DNA of 64,000 bases from Hormiphora californensis (Eukaryota > Ctenophora > Tentaculata > Cydippida > Pleurobrachiidae), in assembly GCA_020137815.1 (NCBI GenBank), contig CM035357.1, positions 4,741,496 through 4,805,495 on the forward strand. Direction: 5' to 3'. Below the pieces are notes generated by a model. The model saw nothing but the letters and a program-made list of their open reading frames with translations. It was not told the origin of the DNA and made no database searches. The position numbers and the translations under genes were made by a program. Shown here piece after piece: positions 23,701-39,000 of this stretch; positions within the stretch are counted from its first letter, which is position 1; each line of letters starts with the position of its first letter.

Positions 23701-25325
23701 TAGTCCTTTTCTGTACTGACTGACTATCAACAACCGCACAAGAAAGGTGGATTGCTGTTTCTGACACAGACAAAAAGATACAACCGATTCCGAGCCAAAA
23801 CTAAAACTAAACCGAAACAATAAAATACTCATAAATGCAGCCACTTTTCTCTCTCTCTCTCTACTCTACTCAATCTCATACATAACTCATCTCTCAAATG
23901 CGGGGCTCTCTATGCAGAGTCTCCGGACTCATTTAGTCGCCAGCATCTTAGGAAGCCACATTGCTAGACTAAGGCTGGATCTCAGACTAAAGCTCAGGCT
24001 ATGCTTCAGATCACAGGAACTGACTCAAAGAATTGAAACTCTCTCAGCAGAACTTGTCCCATACAGAACTCACTCTAGGTGTCTCTACTCAACTCCAAAC
24101 TCTCAGTCTCCTCAGGAACTCTTCTCATTCTCTAAGTGTCTCTCGAAGCAGAACTCGGATCTCTGGAACTCGCACTCGCAGGAACTGCCTCTAGGAACTG
24201 CCTCTAGGAACTGTCGGAACTGACAAGTGTCCCTCCTCTTGCAGTGACACACCCGTCTTCTCCTCCACCACGTTCTCGTCTCCAATCCAGGGGTAGGTAG
24301 TTCCCATTGTCTCCAACTATCGGTGATCTCTGGAGCATCTGATGGTTTGCGCGGACTACTACGATTGTCAGACAAAAGCCAGCTTGTCCACCTTGGTAAC
24401 AGCGGGCATACAGATCAAAAACCACACCCGGTGACTTCTCTTTCAGAATAATCAGCCTTTCTTCTCCTCCGGGAACAATGCATTCTAATCCGGTCAATAC
24501 AAAATAACTCAGACTGCAGTGTCTAACAATACTGTAGCGGTGAAACAATGAATAAACTCAGGTTTATTACCACAACAGACAAACAAGCCGAAAGCCAACA
24601 ACAAACTCACATTCAGATGATAAACATACATAACTACCGACAAACATGCATAGTGGATCAGCTGCCAGTTCAGCTGATGCCACAACACATGTGTAGCTGG
24701 TTACCAGTACCTCAGTGCATTATAATAATATTAAGTGTAATTTAGGCGCATTGAGAACATGCAGTTCAAATTGAAATAAACATGTACCTAACATCTTTCC
24801 AATTCCAGATTCTACTGTGTCAGTGTTCGTTGGGTGGATTTATTAACTCCCTGCTCTCTACTGTTGGTTACCATGGTAACCCCCCTTCATAATGGTAACC
24901 ATGGTAACCCTTTCCAATTCCAGGTGCTGCTGTGTCAGTGTTCGCTGGGCGGATTTATTAATTCACTGCTCTCATGGAAGGGTTGGCTGGTCTTCTCCCG
25001 TCTAACCTACTCAGTCTACCTGGTTCATCTTGGTCTCCTGGCTATTGTCCAAATGCAAATGAGAGGCCCATTCTTCCTTCAACCTGCCTTCCAAATGGTT
25101 TGTTAATTGCAATAATTCACCATAATAATCCTCTTGCGAACACCCTTCAGGTTCGCCCTATTAATCTGTCTGAAAGCCATTTCAAGCCTGATTACTTGTT
25201 CACCTCTCCCGATTCAGGCGATTGTCTATCTCGGTGTGATGTTTATGAGTTACCTTTGGGGAGCAGTGCTTTACCTGTTGGTGGAATTACCTGTTTCAAA
25301 GCTTGAGAGGATCATCTACCGTTAA
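17773..25325 (+). CDS. NRF-6-type acyltransferase-3 membrane protein, 6 exons
   Basis: Member of the nose-resistant-to-fluoxetine (NRF-6) family: an extracellular cysteine-rich NRF domain followed by a multi-pass acyltransferase-3 domain. Exons are 17773-19029, 19175-19345, 19569-19798, 19910-20095, 24924-25097 and 25218-25325, about 708 aa. The start is chosen because it begins a signal peptide (MVLLLLCFLVTGATAAV). The NRF part runs to about residue 215 and is followed by a hydrophobic segment (AGAYIGMVLSGLFAVLVTM). Acyltransferase landmarks are LNGIRVLSINWVVLGHTYMY, SVDSFFALSGFLVAYLL, YVHRYIRLTVPF, CHKSWWTNLLYIQN, AWYLANDMQFYIIAP and VELPVSKLER. A one-base deletion near 18505 shifts the frame in exon 1 between the last NRF helix and the acyltransferase domain. 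The substrate is not known. Intron 4 contains a 4.6-kb LTR element. Confidence 0.88.
19030..19130. repeat. GGTAACTAG minisatellite
   Basis: Intron 1 of the acyltransferase gene begins with repeated (G)GGTAACTAG(AG/GG) units. Each unit copies the donor GGTAACTAG, so many donor-like sites lie immediately behind the real one. Confidence 0.7.
19489..19550. mobile_element. short MITE, CCCCGATTTA family copy 3 (degenerate)
   Basis: About 60 bp run from AAGTCGGACCGCGATAATTTA to GGGGTCCGACATTA in intron 2 of the acyltransferase gene. Confidence 0.6.
20113..21123. repeat. left LTR
   Basis: 1011 bp, starting just inside the ACAC duplication in intron 4 of the acyltransferase gene. It includes CT-rich and AGGAACT-rich stretches (about 20440-20650) in which GGAACTG is repeated. 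Confidence 0.75.
23687..24684. repeat. right LTR (indel-rich copy)
   Basis: 998 bp, collinear with the left LTR. Between about 24.03 and 24.47 kb it differs mainly by single-base losses and gains at runs; the rest is almost identical. Confidence 0.75.
24795..24858 (+). pseudogene. partial duplicate of acyltransferase exon 5 with its acceptor
   Basis: CTTTCCAATTCCAG plus 50 nt of exon (LLCQCSLGGFINSLLS) repeats the true junction at 24910-24973 about 115 bp earlier. After the duplicated part the frame runs into GGTTACCATGGTAACC repeats and a stop, so this copy cannot replace exon 5. Confidence 0.7.
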
Positions 25326-25795
25326 ACACATTTTTTAGAACGACAGAATTTGGGCCAAAGTGGGACATTTGGCAACGCCTTTGATAGAGTATCTGTCAAT
25401 AGAAAAAAGAAGAAGCTCCGCTTTTTAGAGACATTTATAGAGACATTTATAGTGCTGCTGCTAGCAGTCCCGGATGCCTACTGCTATTTAGGAATTTAAT
25501 ATTACTCCCGGGTACATCTGAGAAGATAAATATAATTGTAGCACATTAACTGACGTTTTCAAATTGAAAAACTTTTGTAATTTTCAATTCCAAAACCACG
25601 AGGCTGGGCGCCGTGATAATTAAAGTACTTTGTGGACTACAATTCGTGCTGCTGACCACTAAATCAATGTTTGAAACCACTCAGCCGCTTTAGATAAATA
25701 TCGACAGCCCTAACTAACCGTTTAAAAGTTCGACCGACTGACAGAAACCTAAGCTTCATAAACCGTGAGCAACAGCACACAACTCTGGCAATAAG
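25326..25795. other. 3' flank of acyltransferase gene, non-coding
   Basis: A short repeat (AGAGACATTTATAG twice, about 25427-25452) is the only visible structure. Confidence 0.4.
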
Positions 25796-26260
25796 AAAGT
25801 GATGACCCCGGGTGGCAGGAAAACAAGGACACTTAACGACCGCCGGACCCGAGCCTCGATAGAACGTGGGAGGAAATCACTGTCACAGATTGCAGACCTA
25901 TCAAATTGGCTGGTGGCCTCTTATCGTCCAAAAATGATCGTTTTGGTCCATAATCCACTCATTTTTTACAGAATGTTATGCTCTAACAAATTATCTTAAC
26001 ATCTTCGTTCCAATCTGATAACCGACCGAGACCAGTAATTGTTACACTTGAAAGGAGGGAAACTTTGTTACAACTTCTAAGAAAAGCAAAACAGCTCCGA
26101 GATTCAGAGAAATTCTCCTCGGTGTTTCTCTCCCCCGACCTAACACCGGAGGAGCAGCGAGAGCGGAAAACTCTCGTTGATACAGTGAAAGGACTGAGGC
26201 GAGACAATCCGAATGGACGATACTGGGTTAGCAGGGGGGTAATTAAATGTGGCTGACCTG
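25796..26260 (+). mobile_element. LINE ORF1 C-terminal fragment
   Basis: The plus-strand frames encode NRPRPVIVTLERRETLLQLL, a conserved LINE ORF1 segment, then RKAKQLRDSEKFSSVFLSPD and LTPEEQRERKTLVDTVKGLR. This LRKAKxLR...DLTPEER arrangement is familiar from ORF1-type proteins of animal non-LTR elements. Stops separate it from a preceding basic stretch (25799-25999). It lies opposite to the LINE ORF2 that follows. Confidence 0.65.
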
Positions 26261-26453
26261 TAATTTGTACTCTAAAGAGACTTCAAAAGGAACCTTATGA
26301 CTATCAATTTAGCCCACAAAAAGGGGCAGTATATGTTGTATTTTATAGTTTACAAGTTTACAAGTTTACAATAAAAGTTTTAGTGTACACAACAGGCCTT
26401 CCCTTAGTGGGTCCACCTAAATAAATTAAACACGTATCACCTCTCAGCCACTC

Positions 26454-28310
26454 TCAGACATTTACAGCACATTGAGGGGAAATATCGTTGGGAAGTGATG
26501 GATAGCCTCTGACAGTGGGACGGTCATAAAAGCCTGTCAAGTAATTGCCCAGGGATGATTTGAATTGACCTAAGCTTCCGCAAGAGTTAACGGTCGCTGG
26601 CAACCTGTTCCACAGGCGAGCAGCTCTCGGTCCGAAGGAAGAATGGTACTGATTCGCTCTCCAGGTCTCAGCCCGATAAGGAAACACTGGTGGGACTAAC
26701 CTCATACCCAGCCTTGCACTGTGTTGGAACACAAGATTTGCAGAATTCGGAACAAACCCATGGATCGTCTTCCACACATGTATCAACATGTAACGTTGTC
26801 TCCTACGTTGAAGAGACATCAGGTTGAGAACTTTTAATCTCTCCCAATAGTCGAGATTCTGCATTCCATCAAGTCTTCTAGTAAAACACCGTTGGACGTT
26901 CTCAATTGACTTGATGTCCCCAGACTTTGACGGATCCCAGACCAGACAACAATACTCCAAAATTGGTCTGACCAGTGATTTGAAGAGTTGCAACATTACC
27001 TCTGGTGAACGATCTCGAAAAACACTGAAAATCCACCCAGATAGGAGAGAGGCTCTCCTCACAATGGTGGCAATGTGCTTAGACCAAGAACCATCCGAGG
27101 ACATCTGGACACCCAAGTCACGGACATCAGCTTCAGGAAACAGTTGTACTCCAGATTTTGTGGTATACGAACATATGTCAACTGAAAAAGGGAATTCCTT
27201 GTAGATTGCCGACTTGTTCAGTCTGTAACTCAGGAGTTGAAATTTCTGATCATGTAGCACCATATTGTTTATCTTGGCCCATTCTGTAACCTTCAAAAGA
27301 TCAGATTGTAAACCCTCCTGATCAACAATATCTGTTATGGCTTTCATTAACTTGGTATCATCCGCAAAGGTGAGACACATACTACCATCCAGTACAGATT
27401 CCAGGTCCAGTATATAAATAAGGAAGAGGAGAGGGCCCAGGACACTACCCTGCGCCACCCCGCTGAGCACCTCCACCCATGGTGACCTAACCCCATCCAC
27501 CATCACACACTGCTGCCTGCCCAGGATCCACGCACTGATCCACTGATGAAGTTTTCCTCCAATCCCGTACCTTTTCAACTTAGCTAGCAACACATTGATA
27601 TCCACAGAGTCAAAAGCTTTAGAAAAGTCTAAATAGAGAACATCAACTTCTCTATCTCCACAGAGTTCAGTTAGGATGTAGTCAACATGAGATAACAGTT
27701 GGGACATAGTGCTACGTCCCTTTCGAAAACCGTGTTGCGTTTCACTCTGTAACTGCATCTCATCCAAATAATCAGCTATTCTCTTTCTGACTAGCCGCTC
27801 AAACACCTTCGATAGGTGACTGGTGATCGACACAGGGCGATAATTTGCCGTCGTAGACTTCGACCCTTTCTTAAAGATCGGTGTTATGAACTGCTGCTTT
27901 AAACAATTTGGAACAGCCCCATCTTCAAATGACTTGTTCCATAACATCCATATAGGATAAGACAAGCTGCTGTTACATCGTTTCAGAATGCACGAAGGAA
28001 TGCAGCCCGGAGGTGAGGCCGAAAAGGGTTTAAGCTCCTCTAGTGTACTCTGGATACAATTCTGTGAAAAATCCATGGTCGTCAGGATCTCACCAAGGTC
28101 CTCAATGTTACCTGCTGCCACAGAGGGATCAATAGCCGCCGGATTGCTGAAGACGCTAGCAAACTGGTGTTGTAGTAGGTTAGCCTTCTCCAGGGGGTCC
28201 ACAGTTAAGGAACCATCCGCACGCTCAAGGGGGGCAACTGATGATTTAACCTTTAACCAATATAATAATAAATAATAATAATAGTAACAGTTTATATCCC
28301 GCTCTGACAC
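26454..28310 (-). mobile_element. LINE reverse transcriptase ORF (618 codons)
   Basis: The longest open frame of the window. It encodes a non-LTR reverse transcriptase in the CR1/Jockey style: NYRPVSITSHLSKVFERLVR, FRKGRSTMSQLL, VLYLDFSKAFDSVD, GVAQGSVLGPLLFLIYI, the catalytic FADDTKLMKA, DVRDLGVQMSSDGSW, YWERLKVLNLMSLQRRRQRY and FGPRAARLWNRLPATV, ending near DRPTVRGYPSLPND. The frame is uninterrupted, so the copy is young, but no endonuclease domain is found directly upstream, so it is 5'-truncated. A related minus-strand piece with RRRKRTALGAGIW follows at 28512-28246. Relatives with the same C-terminal signature lie at 8.7 and 49.4 kb. Confidence 0.9.
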
Positions 28311-28512
28311 AGTTTGTAATACGCAAATGGTCCGCCTTTCCGAAAAACAGTGACTGCAACCAGATGCCTGCTCCTAGAGCGGTCCTTTTTCTTCGGCGTA
28401 TGGTGAGATTAGGAGGTGATTTTCTTATGGGTGATTGATCAGGCATGGACGTGATTATCGGCAACACGTTTTCTGAGGAGGTATATTCCTCGGGAGGGTT
28501 ATTTGCTCCCAA

Positions 28513-28747
28513 GGTTGACGGCTAGTGTCTCAAGCCTAGATTGGGTACTACACACAGTGGAAAGGACAACAGCACTGACAGTGAAAGGAAAAACCGATGG
28601 GTAGTAGATCGACAGTAAAACAGCAGACCAACAGACAGGACTAAGGAAAACTAAGGACAAAACTATGAGTCAGAATATTTAGTGGAACTAACAGACGCCC
28701 AGAATCATAGGTTGAGACACCACCAAGGAGGGGGGGAGGGGTAGGTA
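28513..28747. other. intergenic, no gene seen
   Basis: Short purine-rich sequence; nothing recognised. Confidence 0.4.
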
Positions 28748-28885
28748 GGGGATTTTTTTTTGTTTTTTTTTGTTGTTTTTTTATTGTTTTTTTTGTTGTT
28801 TTTTTTTGTTTTTTTTTGTTTTTTTTGTTGTTTTTTTTTGTTTTGTTTTTTGTTTTTGTTTTTTTTTTTGTTTTTTTTTTGTTTT

Positions 28886-28933
<48 letters not shown>

Positions 28934-28972
28934 TTTTTTGTTTTTTTTTTTTTTTTTTTTTTTTTTTTTCTT
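28748..28972. repeat. poly(T)-rich tract, about 225 bp
   Basis: T runs are interrupted by single or paired G residues, ending in about 45 uninterrupted T. It reads as poly(A) on the minus strand and may be the tail of a lost retroposed copy. Confidence 0.85.
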
Positions 28973-29152
28973 TTATCAATAAATTAGGTCATCAATAAAT
29001 TATCTCTACAATTCGTCTACAAAAGAAACAGCCCTGGGTACGCCCAAAAAATTAAAACTCATAAAAAAATAGAAACTTCCATCCCGTAACAAATATATAA
29101 CAATATATAACCTTTAACCAATATATACATTTTAGATTTAATAATAATAATT

Positions 29153-29900
29153 TGGCATACGTTGCAGGCCCCTTATAATATAATATAAGGGGCCTGGAGG
29201 GAATACCGCGCTAGGGGGGAAAACATAATCAATCATATCTCCGGATCCAGATAAGGTACAGAAATCGTTTTGGTAGCGTTGGAAAGAGGAAGATAACAGC
29301 TTTCAAATGCAACCGGTTTCAGGTCTCTATCTTATTAGGAACAGGAGATATGAACCAAACTCCGCAAAATCGAGTGCGGTAAAATAAAAAAATTCGAGAT
29401 TTTAATTCAAATTTGAAACAAAGTGTCCCTGCAGGGATCTGTGACGTCACTTTTTGAAAACAACCAATCTTTGAACGGCTATTGCTCAGCCTCCTCAAAT
29501 CCAATTAACTTCTCTCAAAAACAGCAAGGTAGATAATTGTCAGATCTAACAGCTAGTGAAAGAATCAAGCAAAACGGACTTCAGGGGCCAAAGTTATAAG
29601 CACCGCCGTTTTTTCGCTCGCAAAGTTATTTTCGACCCAGCCGGGCTCAGGCCAAACGCGCGCGCGGCATTCCCTTCAGTCCCCTCGTTGCGGGTAGCAG
29701 GTAAGTACTCACGCGGTTCTTCACATGTTGGTACGTGCGCGCGAAGAATACTAGTCCAGAAATATGCAGAAAGGCGTCCGCGCGTTACATCAATCTCGAC
29801 CGTCCTACAAATTATACACTACACAGTACACACCCAAAAATACACCAATGTACAAGACATACCAAGACGTACCAAGACTTAACAGCAGCTTTACCGTGGA
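29153..29900. repeat. left terminal inverted repeat of the composite element
   Basis: It begins with an inner palindrome (CCCCTTATAATATAATATAAGGGG), then AT-rich sequence, GTGACGTCAC at about 29450, and a GC-rich CGCGCGCGG stretch near 29660. It pairs with 45600-46753. Homology fades into the coding 3' end at 29937. Confidence 0.8.
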
Positions 29901-29936
29901 ACATTCTTTTTTAGTCAAGTGGAGAAAACTCGAATT

Positions 29937-35415
<5,479 letters not shown>

Positions 35416-36039
35416 GATAATAAGAAGTATGAGTATTCAGCTTCAAGTTGACACTGGCAGAGTAGCGGGTGCACTTCACCTCGGGCCGGTACAGTCAATG
35501 AGGAAATGAGCATGGCTACTGGCTCAGACTATATAGGCAGGCACGATAGGCAGTCAAAATAGGCAGTCAAAATAGGCAGTCAACGTTAATGAGATTAAAG
35601 CATAGATGTGCGTGTAAGATGGTTGGTATGGATCATCCAACGCGACATTTACAAAATTTAGCACGATGCGCGCCGCATTAATGCAGCGCTTGCGGCCGGC
35701 CTTTTTATTTCCGAAAAAGTTTTTTGTCCAGGATTTTATTTTTCCCACTAAAATTTTTCCCATTCACACGCACACTCTTTTCAACTGTCCACTTTCCCAT
35801 AAAAAAGTTCAAAAGACATCATAAAACACACCGTGCATCCTAGTGTCTCTTGAAATAATTGTCTTTTGGACTTTTTGGACCGGTATTCACCTGCACAAAA
35901 CCACATCACACAGTTCACTCATTCACCCACAACCTCCACCTTTGTAGTAGACATATGTCCCTCAATTGAACTTCAAATTCATTCTCCACACTGAACTCAC
36001 ACTCACAACACGTCTCATCCAAGTGCTTCACTTCACTTC
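35416..36039. promoter_or_regulatory. intergenic region between divergent MULE genes
   Basis: 624 bp separate the two proposed starts. The left gene has a TATATAG at 35530-35535 in its own direction. The repeat ATAGGCAGTCAAA occurs three times at 35540-35580. Nothing comparable to a TATA box stands out for the right gene. Confidence 0.4.
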
Positions 36040-39000
36040 ATGAACGAGGTAACATTTGTTTTCTCTCTCAGTTACGAGACGCGTAATACGCTACGTTGTT
36101 GAGGAGTAAGGGACAGTTCCGCCTAATTACACCTATTTTTGTAAACCCTTTAAGTGAGTTCTATTCATAAGCCAGTCTTTATATAGATGTCCATTGGGGT
36201 TAACCAATTTCTGTTGGATTTGCTAGGTACAAAGTTTGGTAAAAGGATTGCAAATAGTGTTCCCTCTGTATTTCAGTAAGAACTGGTCATTTACACATAC
36301 TTTGAATGTAACATAGGTGAAATAAACTGCCAGCCAGTGGGAAATATACCGCCGCTCGCTGGCTGTTTATTTAGAGCGTGCCAGTGGTACTTCCCGCCAC
36401 TGGCTCATTATTTAAGCTAGCAGGGTATATATTAGTTCCAATTTCATAACAAAATAAATATTAAAGTTCAAACAATATGACTTTTACAACCTTTTTATTT
36501 ATTCCTTCAGATCAAGGAGAAAACTGGGAAACGAGTGATAGTTGTAGGGGCTACGTCTTCCAATGTGGTATGTACCGTTGGATCCCGATTTAAAGTGAAA
36601 GGTGCACGAAATCGAAAATCACACCCAAATTCCAAACTAGGAACGTGGCATGCACGTGCAAGCTTCAAACACAACTTAGAAGCATGGGACGGTGTTTGAA
36701 TCTTCCACGTGTATGCGTATCCCTAGTAATCAATGAATTTCAAACACAACATTGAGACTTCATCTTTTCACCACCCTTTTAGTAGGACACCAAAGAATGT
36801 TACAACTTACACACGATTTTTTTTAGGGGCGATTCCAAAAAGACGTCCAGGGGTAGGGGGAGTTAGCCGATTTCGGACATCTCTGGACAAGGGGAGGGGG
36901 AGGCCGAGGGGGTTGACGCAATTCGGACTGTCCCAGGTTTTGAAGAAAATTTTTACTGATTTTGCAAGATATAGGTGGACAAAACTCGGACATAGGGGGA
37001 GGAAGAGGGTTTGGCAGATTCGGACAGGGGGGGGAGGAAGGGGAGGTAAAAAATGACCAAAAATCATGAACGTCCTTTTTGAATCGCCCTTCAAACATTA
37101 TCCCAACTTTCGTTTTCGTGCACCGCTTACTTTAACGGCACCCTCGGGGGAAGGACTTAGTCCGCTAAATCAGGGTCATGTAAAATACTGCTAATTTGCT
37201 AATATCGAAGGAAGATTATCCTGCCGTTAAATCGGGGTGCCGTTAAATCGACTGTACGATGATCTTTTGCTACTTCAGAAAATATCTACTAAGTTCTAGT
37301 TTAATTATCCTTTGTATTTATTATTCTGCCTGAATATCATAATATATGTTATCCGATCACTCAACAATCTATTAATTATCATTGGTTTTATTGTCAGAAA
37401 AGCGTTGAACGTAAACGAGCACCGGACCCGTTCGAATCCTCGGATGATGATTTCGTAAGTCATTTATTATGAGCGTGGGGATGAGCCGTACCTCCGAATT
37501 CCGAAAGTGATACTTGTGCAAAATCAAACTACGGGAACATACTAGAACAATTCCTTGGTAACTTTTTGCAAACTATGAGTTTCTTATTCAAAATTTAATT
37601 TTTCATTCATGAACTATTTACACGTTCATAAATGAGTGAGCCATTTTGTTTGGGTTGAATTTATCGCTCCAATGAGCACCATAAAATCAAATTGGAGCAC
37701 CAGGTCACAATGGCAGTTGAGAAAATCCACGTGCATGATTTTGGCTCTTCCTGTGACTTTCAATCAGCTGTAACACAGCTTTTGGTCTTGGTTTTTCTTG
37801 TGTGCGAAGATCTTTGCTTATTGTTCACCGGTATTTTTACAAAGATGATTGAAAGTCGCGTCGCAGGAAGAGCCAAAATCATGCATGTGCATTTTTGTGG
37901 TGCTCATTGGAAAGATAAATTTAACCCAAACAAAATGGCTCACTCTCGGTAAATTAGAGTCCTTAATTTGTTAAATACATAGTTCATGAATGAAAAATGA
38001 AATTTTGGATAAAAAACTCATAATTTGCAAACAGTTACCAAGGAATTGTTCCAGCATGTCCCCGTAGTTTCTTTTTGCACAAGTATCACCATTTCGGAGG
38101 TACGGCTCGTCCTCCACGGACATAATTTAGATATTATGTAGTTAACTCATTCGATTATTTATATGCTCGCCATATACTATTAATCTAGCTCTAAAAGTAG
38201 TCGGGGATGGCGATTTTTTATTCATTTTGTATTTGCATTCATTTTATCGCTGATTTTACTACATAGGTGGAATCATACAAGAGCAAACAAGCGCCTGTAC
38301 AAGACAGAGAGGTGAAGAAGAAGACAGTGCATCCCGATAATGGAAATCTTGATCTGCCATCTCAGGTGAGACATGTTACTGAAAGACATGTAACGGTGTA
38401 ACACAGCGTCACTCTAGTTAAATCTTGACCCCTCCCCACCCGTTATGTGATACTGAATTAACATGTTATCCGACAGATCACGAGGTTTGACAGTGGCATG
38501 GATGATGCTTTGGAAAGAAAGAGAGATGAGCTTATAAAGGCAGAACGCATTACATTCGCTATATCTACATCGCAAAGCTACAAAAGCCTGCCTTCGTTTA
38601 GATCAGCCCCGGATAACCATCCCTTGGAGGAAAACGTACCTTTCAGGAGGATAAGGCGTAAAGTACTCCAATGTTCTCATGGCACCAGAAGAAAGAAACA
38701 GGTAATAGTGGTTTACAGCGAGTAATTGCGCGACACAATGTGTGTTAAAGTAAGAGTGGCGTGCCGTGTTTTCTCACAAAACGTAGTGGATGAACGGGGA
38801 GTACCATCAGGACCATTGCTAGGGTATTGAAAATTTCTAATTCTGTCTCGTTCATTAGTTATGACATAATATGTTCAATGTTGTTTTGTTCACGGGGAGG
38901 GAGGGTCGAACAAGGCAAGTTCAATGTTCATTATTTGAACTTTGATAAAAATGCTCTACAGCAAAATCTGTGCATTTAGTTGTGGATTGAAATGGATGCT

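Larger units (their letters stand above)
20113..24684. mobile_element. LTR retrotransposon without coding region (LARD-like)
   Basis: Two direct repeats of about 1 kb (20113-21123 and 23687-24684) both begin TGTGCGTGTTGCAG and end GATGCCACA, the TG...CA ends of LTRs. The 4-bp ACAC precedes the left and follows the right repeat (20109-20112, 24685-24688), a target-site duplication. The 2.56-kb interior has no gag, protease, RT or integrase motif in any frame I can see. It contains a diverged internal duplication (about 23156-23270 and 23563-23672, both with CCTCCGGGCT and ACAGCAGCAATCCC). No clear primer-binding site or polypurine tract is visible. This fits a large non-autonomous LTR element; its helper family is unknown. 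Confidence 0.75.

Noticed and set aside
20113-24684. DIRS/Ngaro-type tyrosine-recombinase element
   Set aside because: The repeats are simple direct LTRs with TG...CA ends and a 4-bp target duplication, and no recombinase frame is seen.
26911-27204. 97-codon plus-strand frame
   Set aside because: Antisense shadow of the LINE reverse-transcriptase ORF.
28641-28987. Lys-rich and Phe-rich frames
   Set aside because: Translations of the poly(T) tract.
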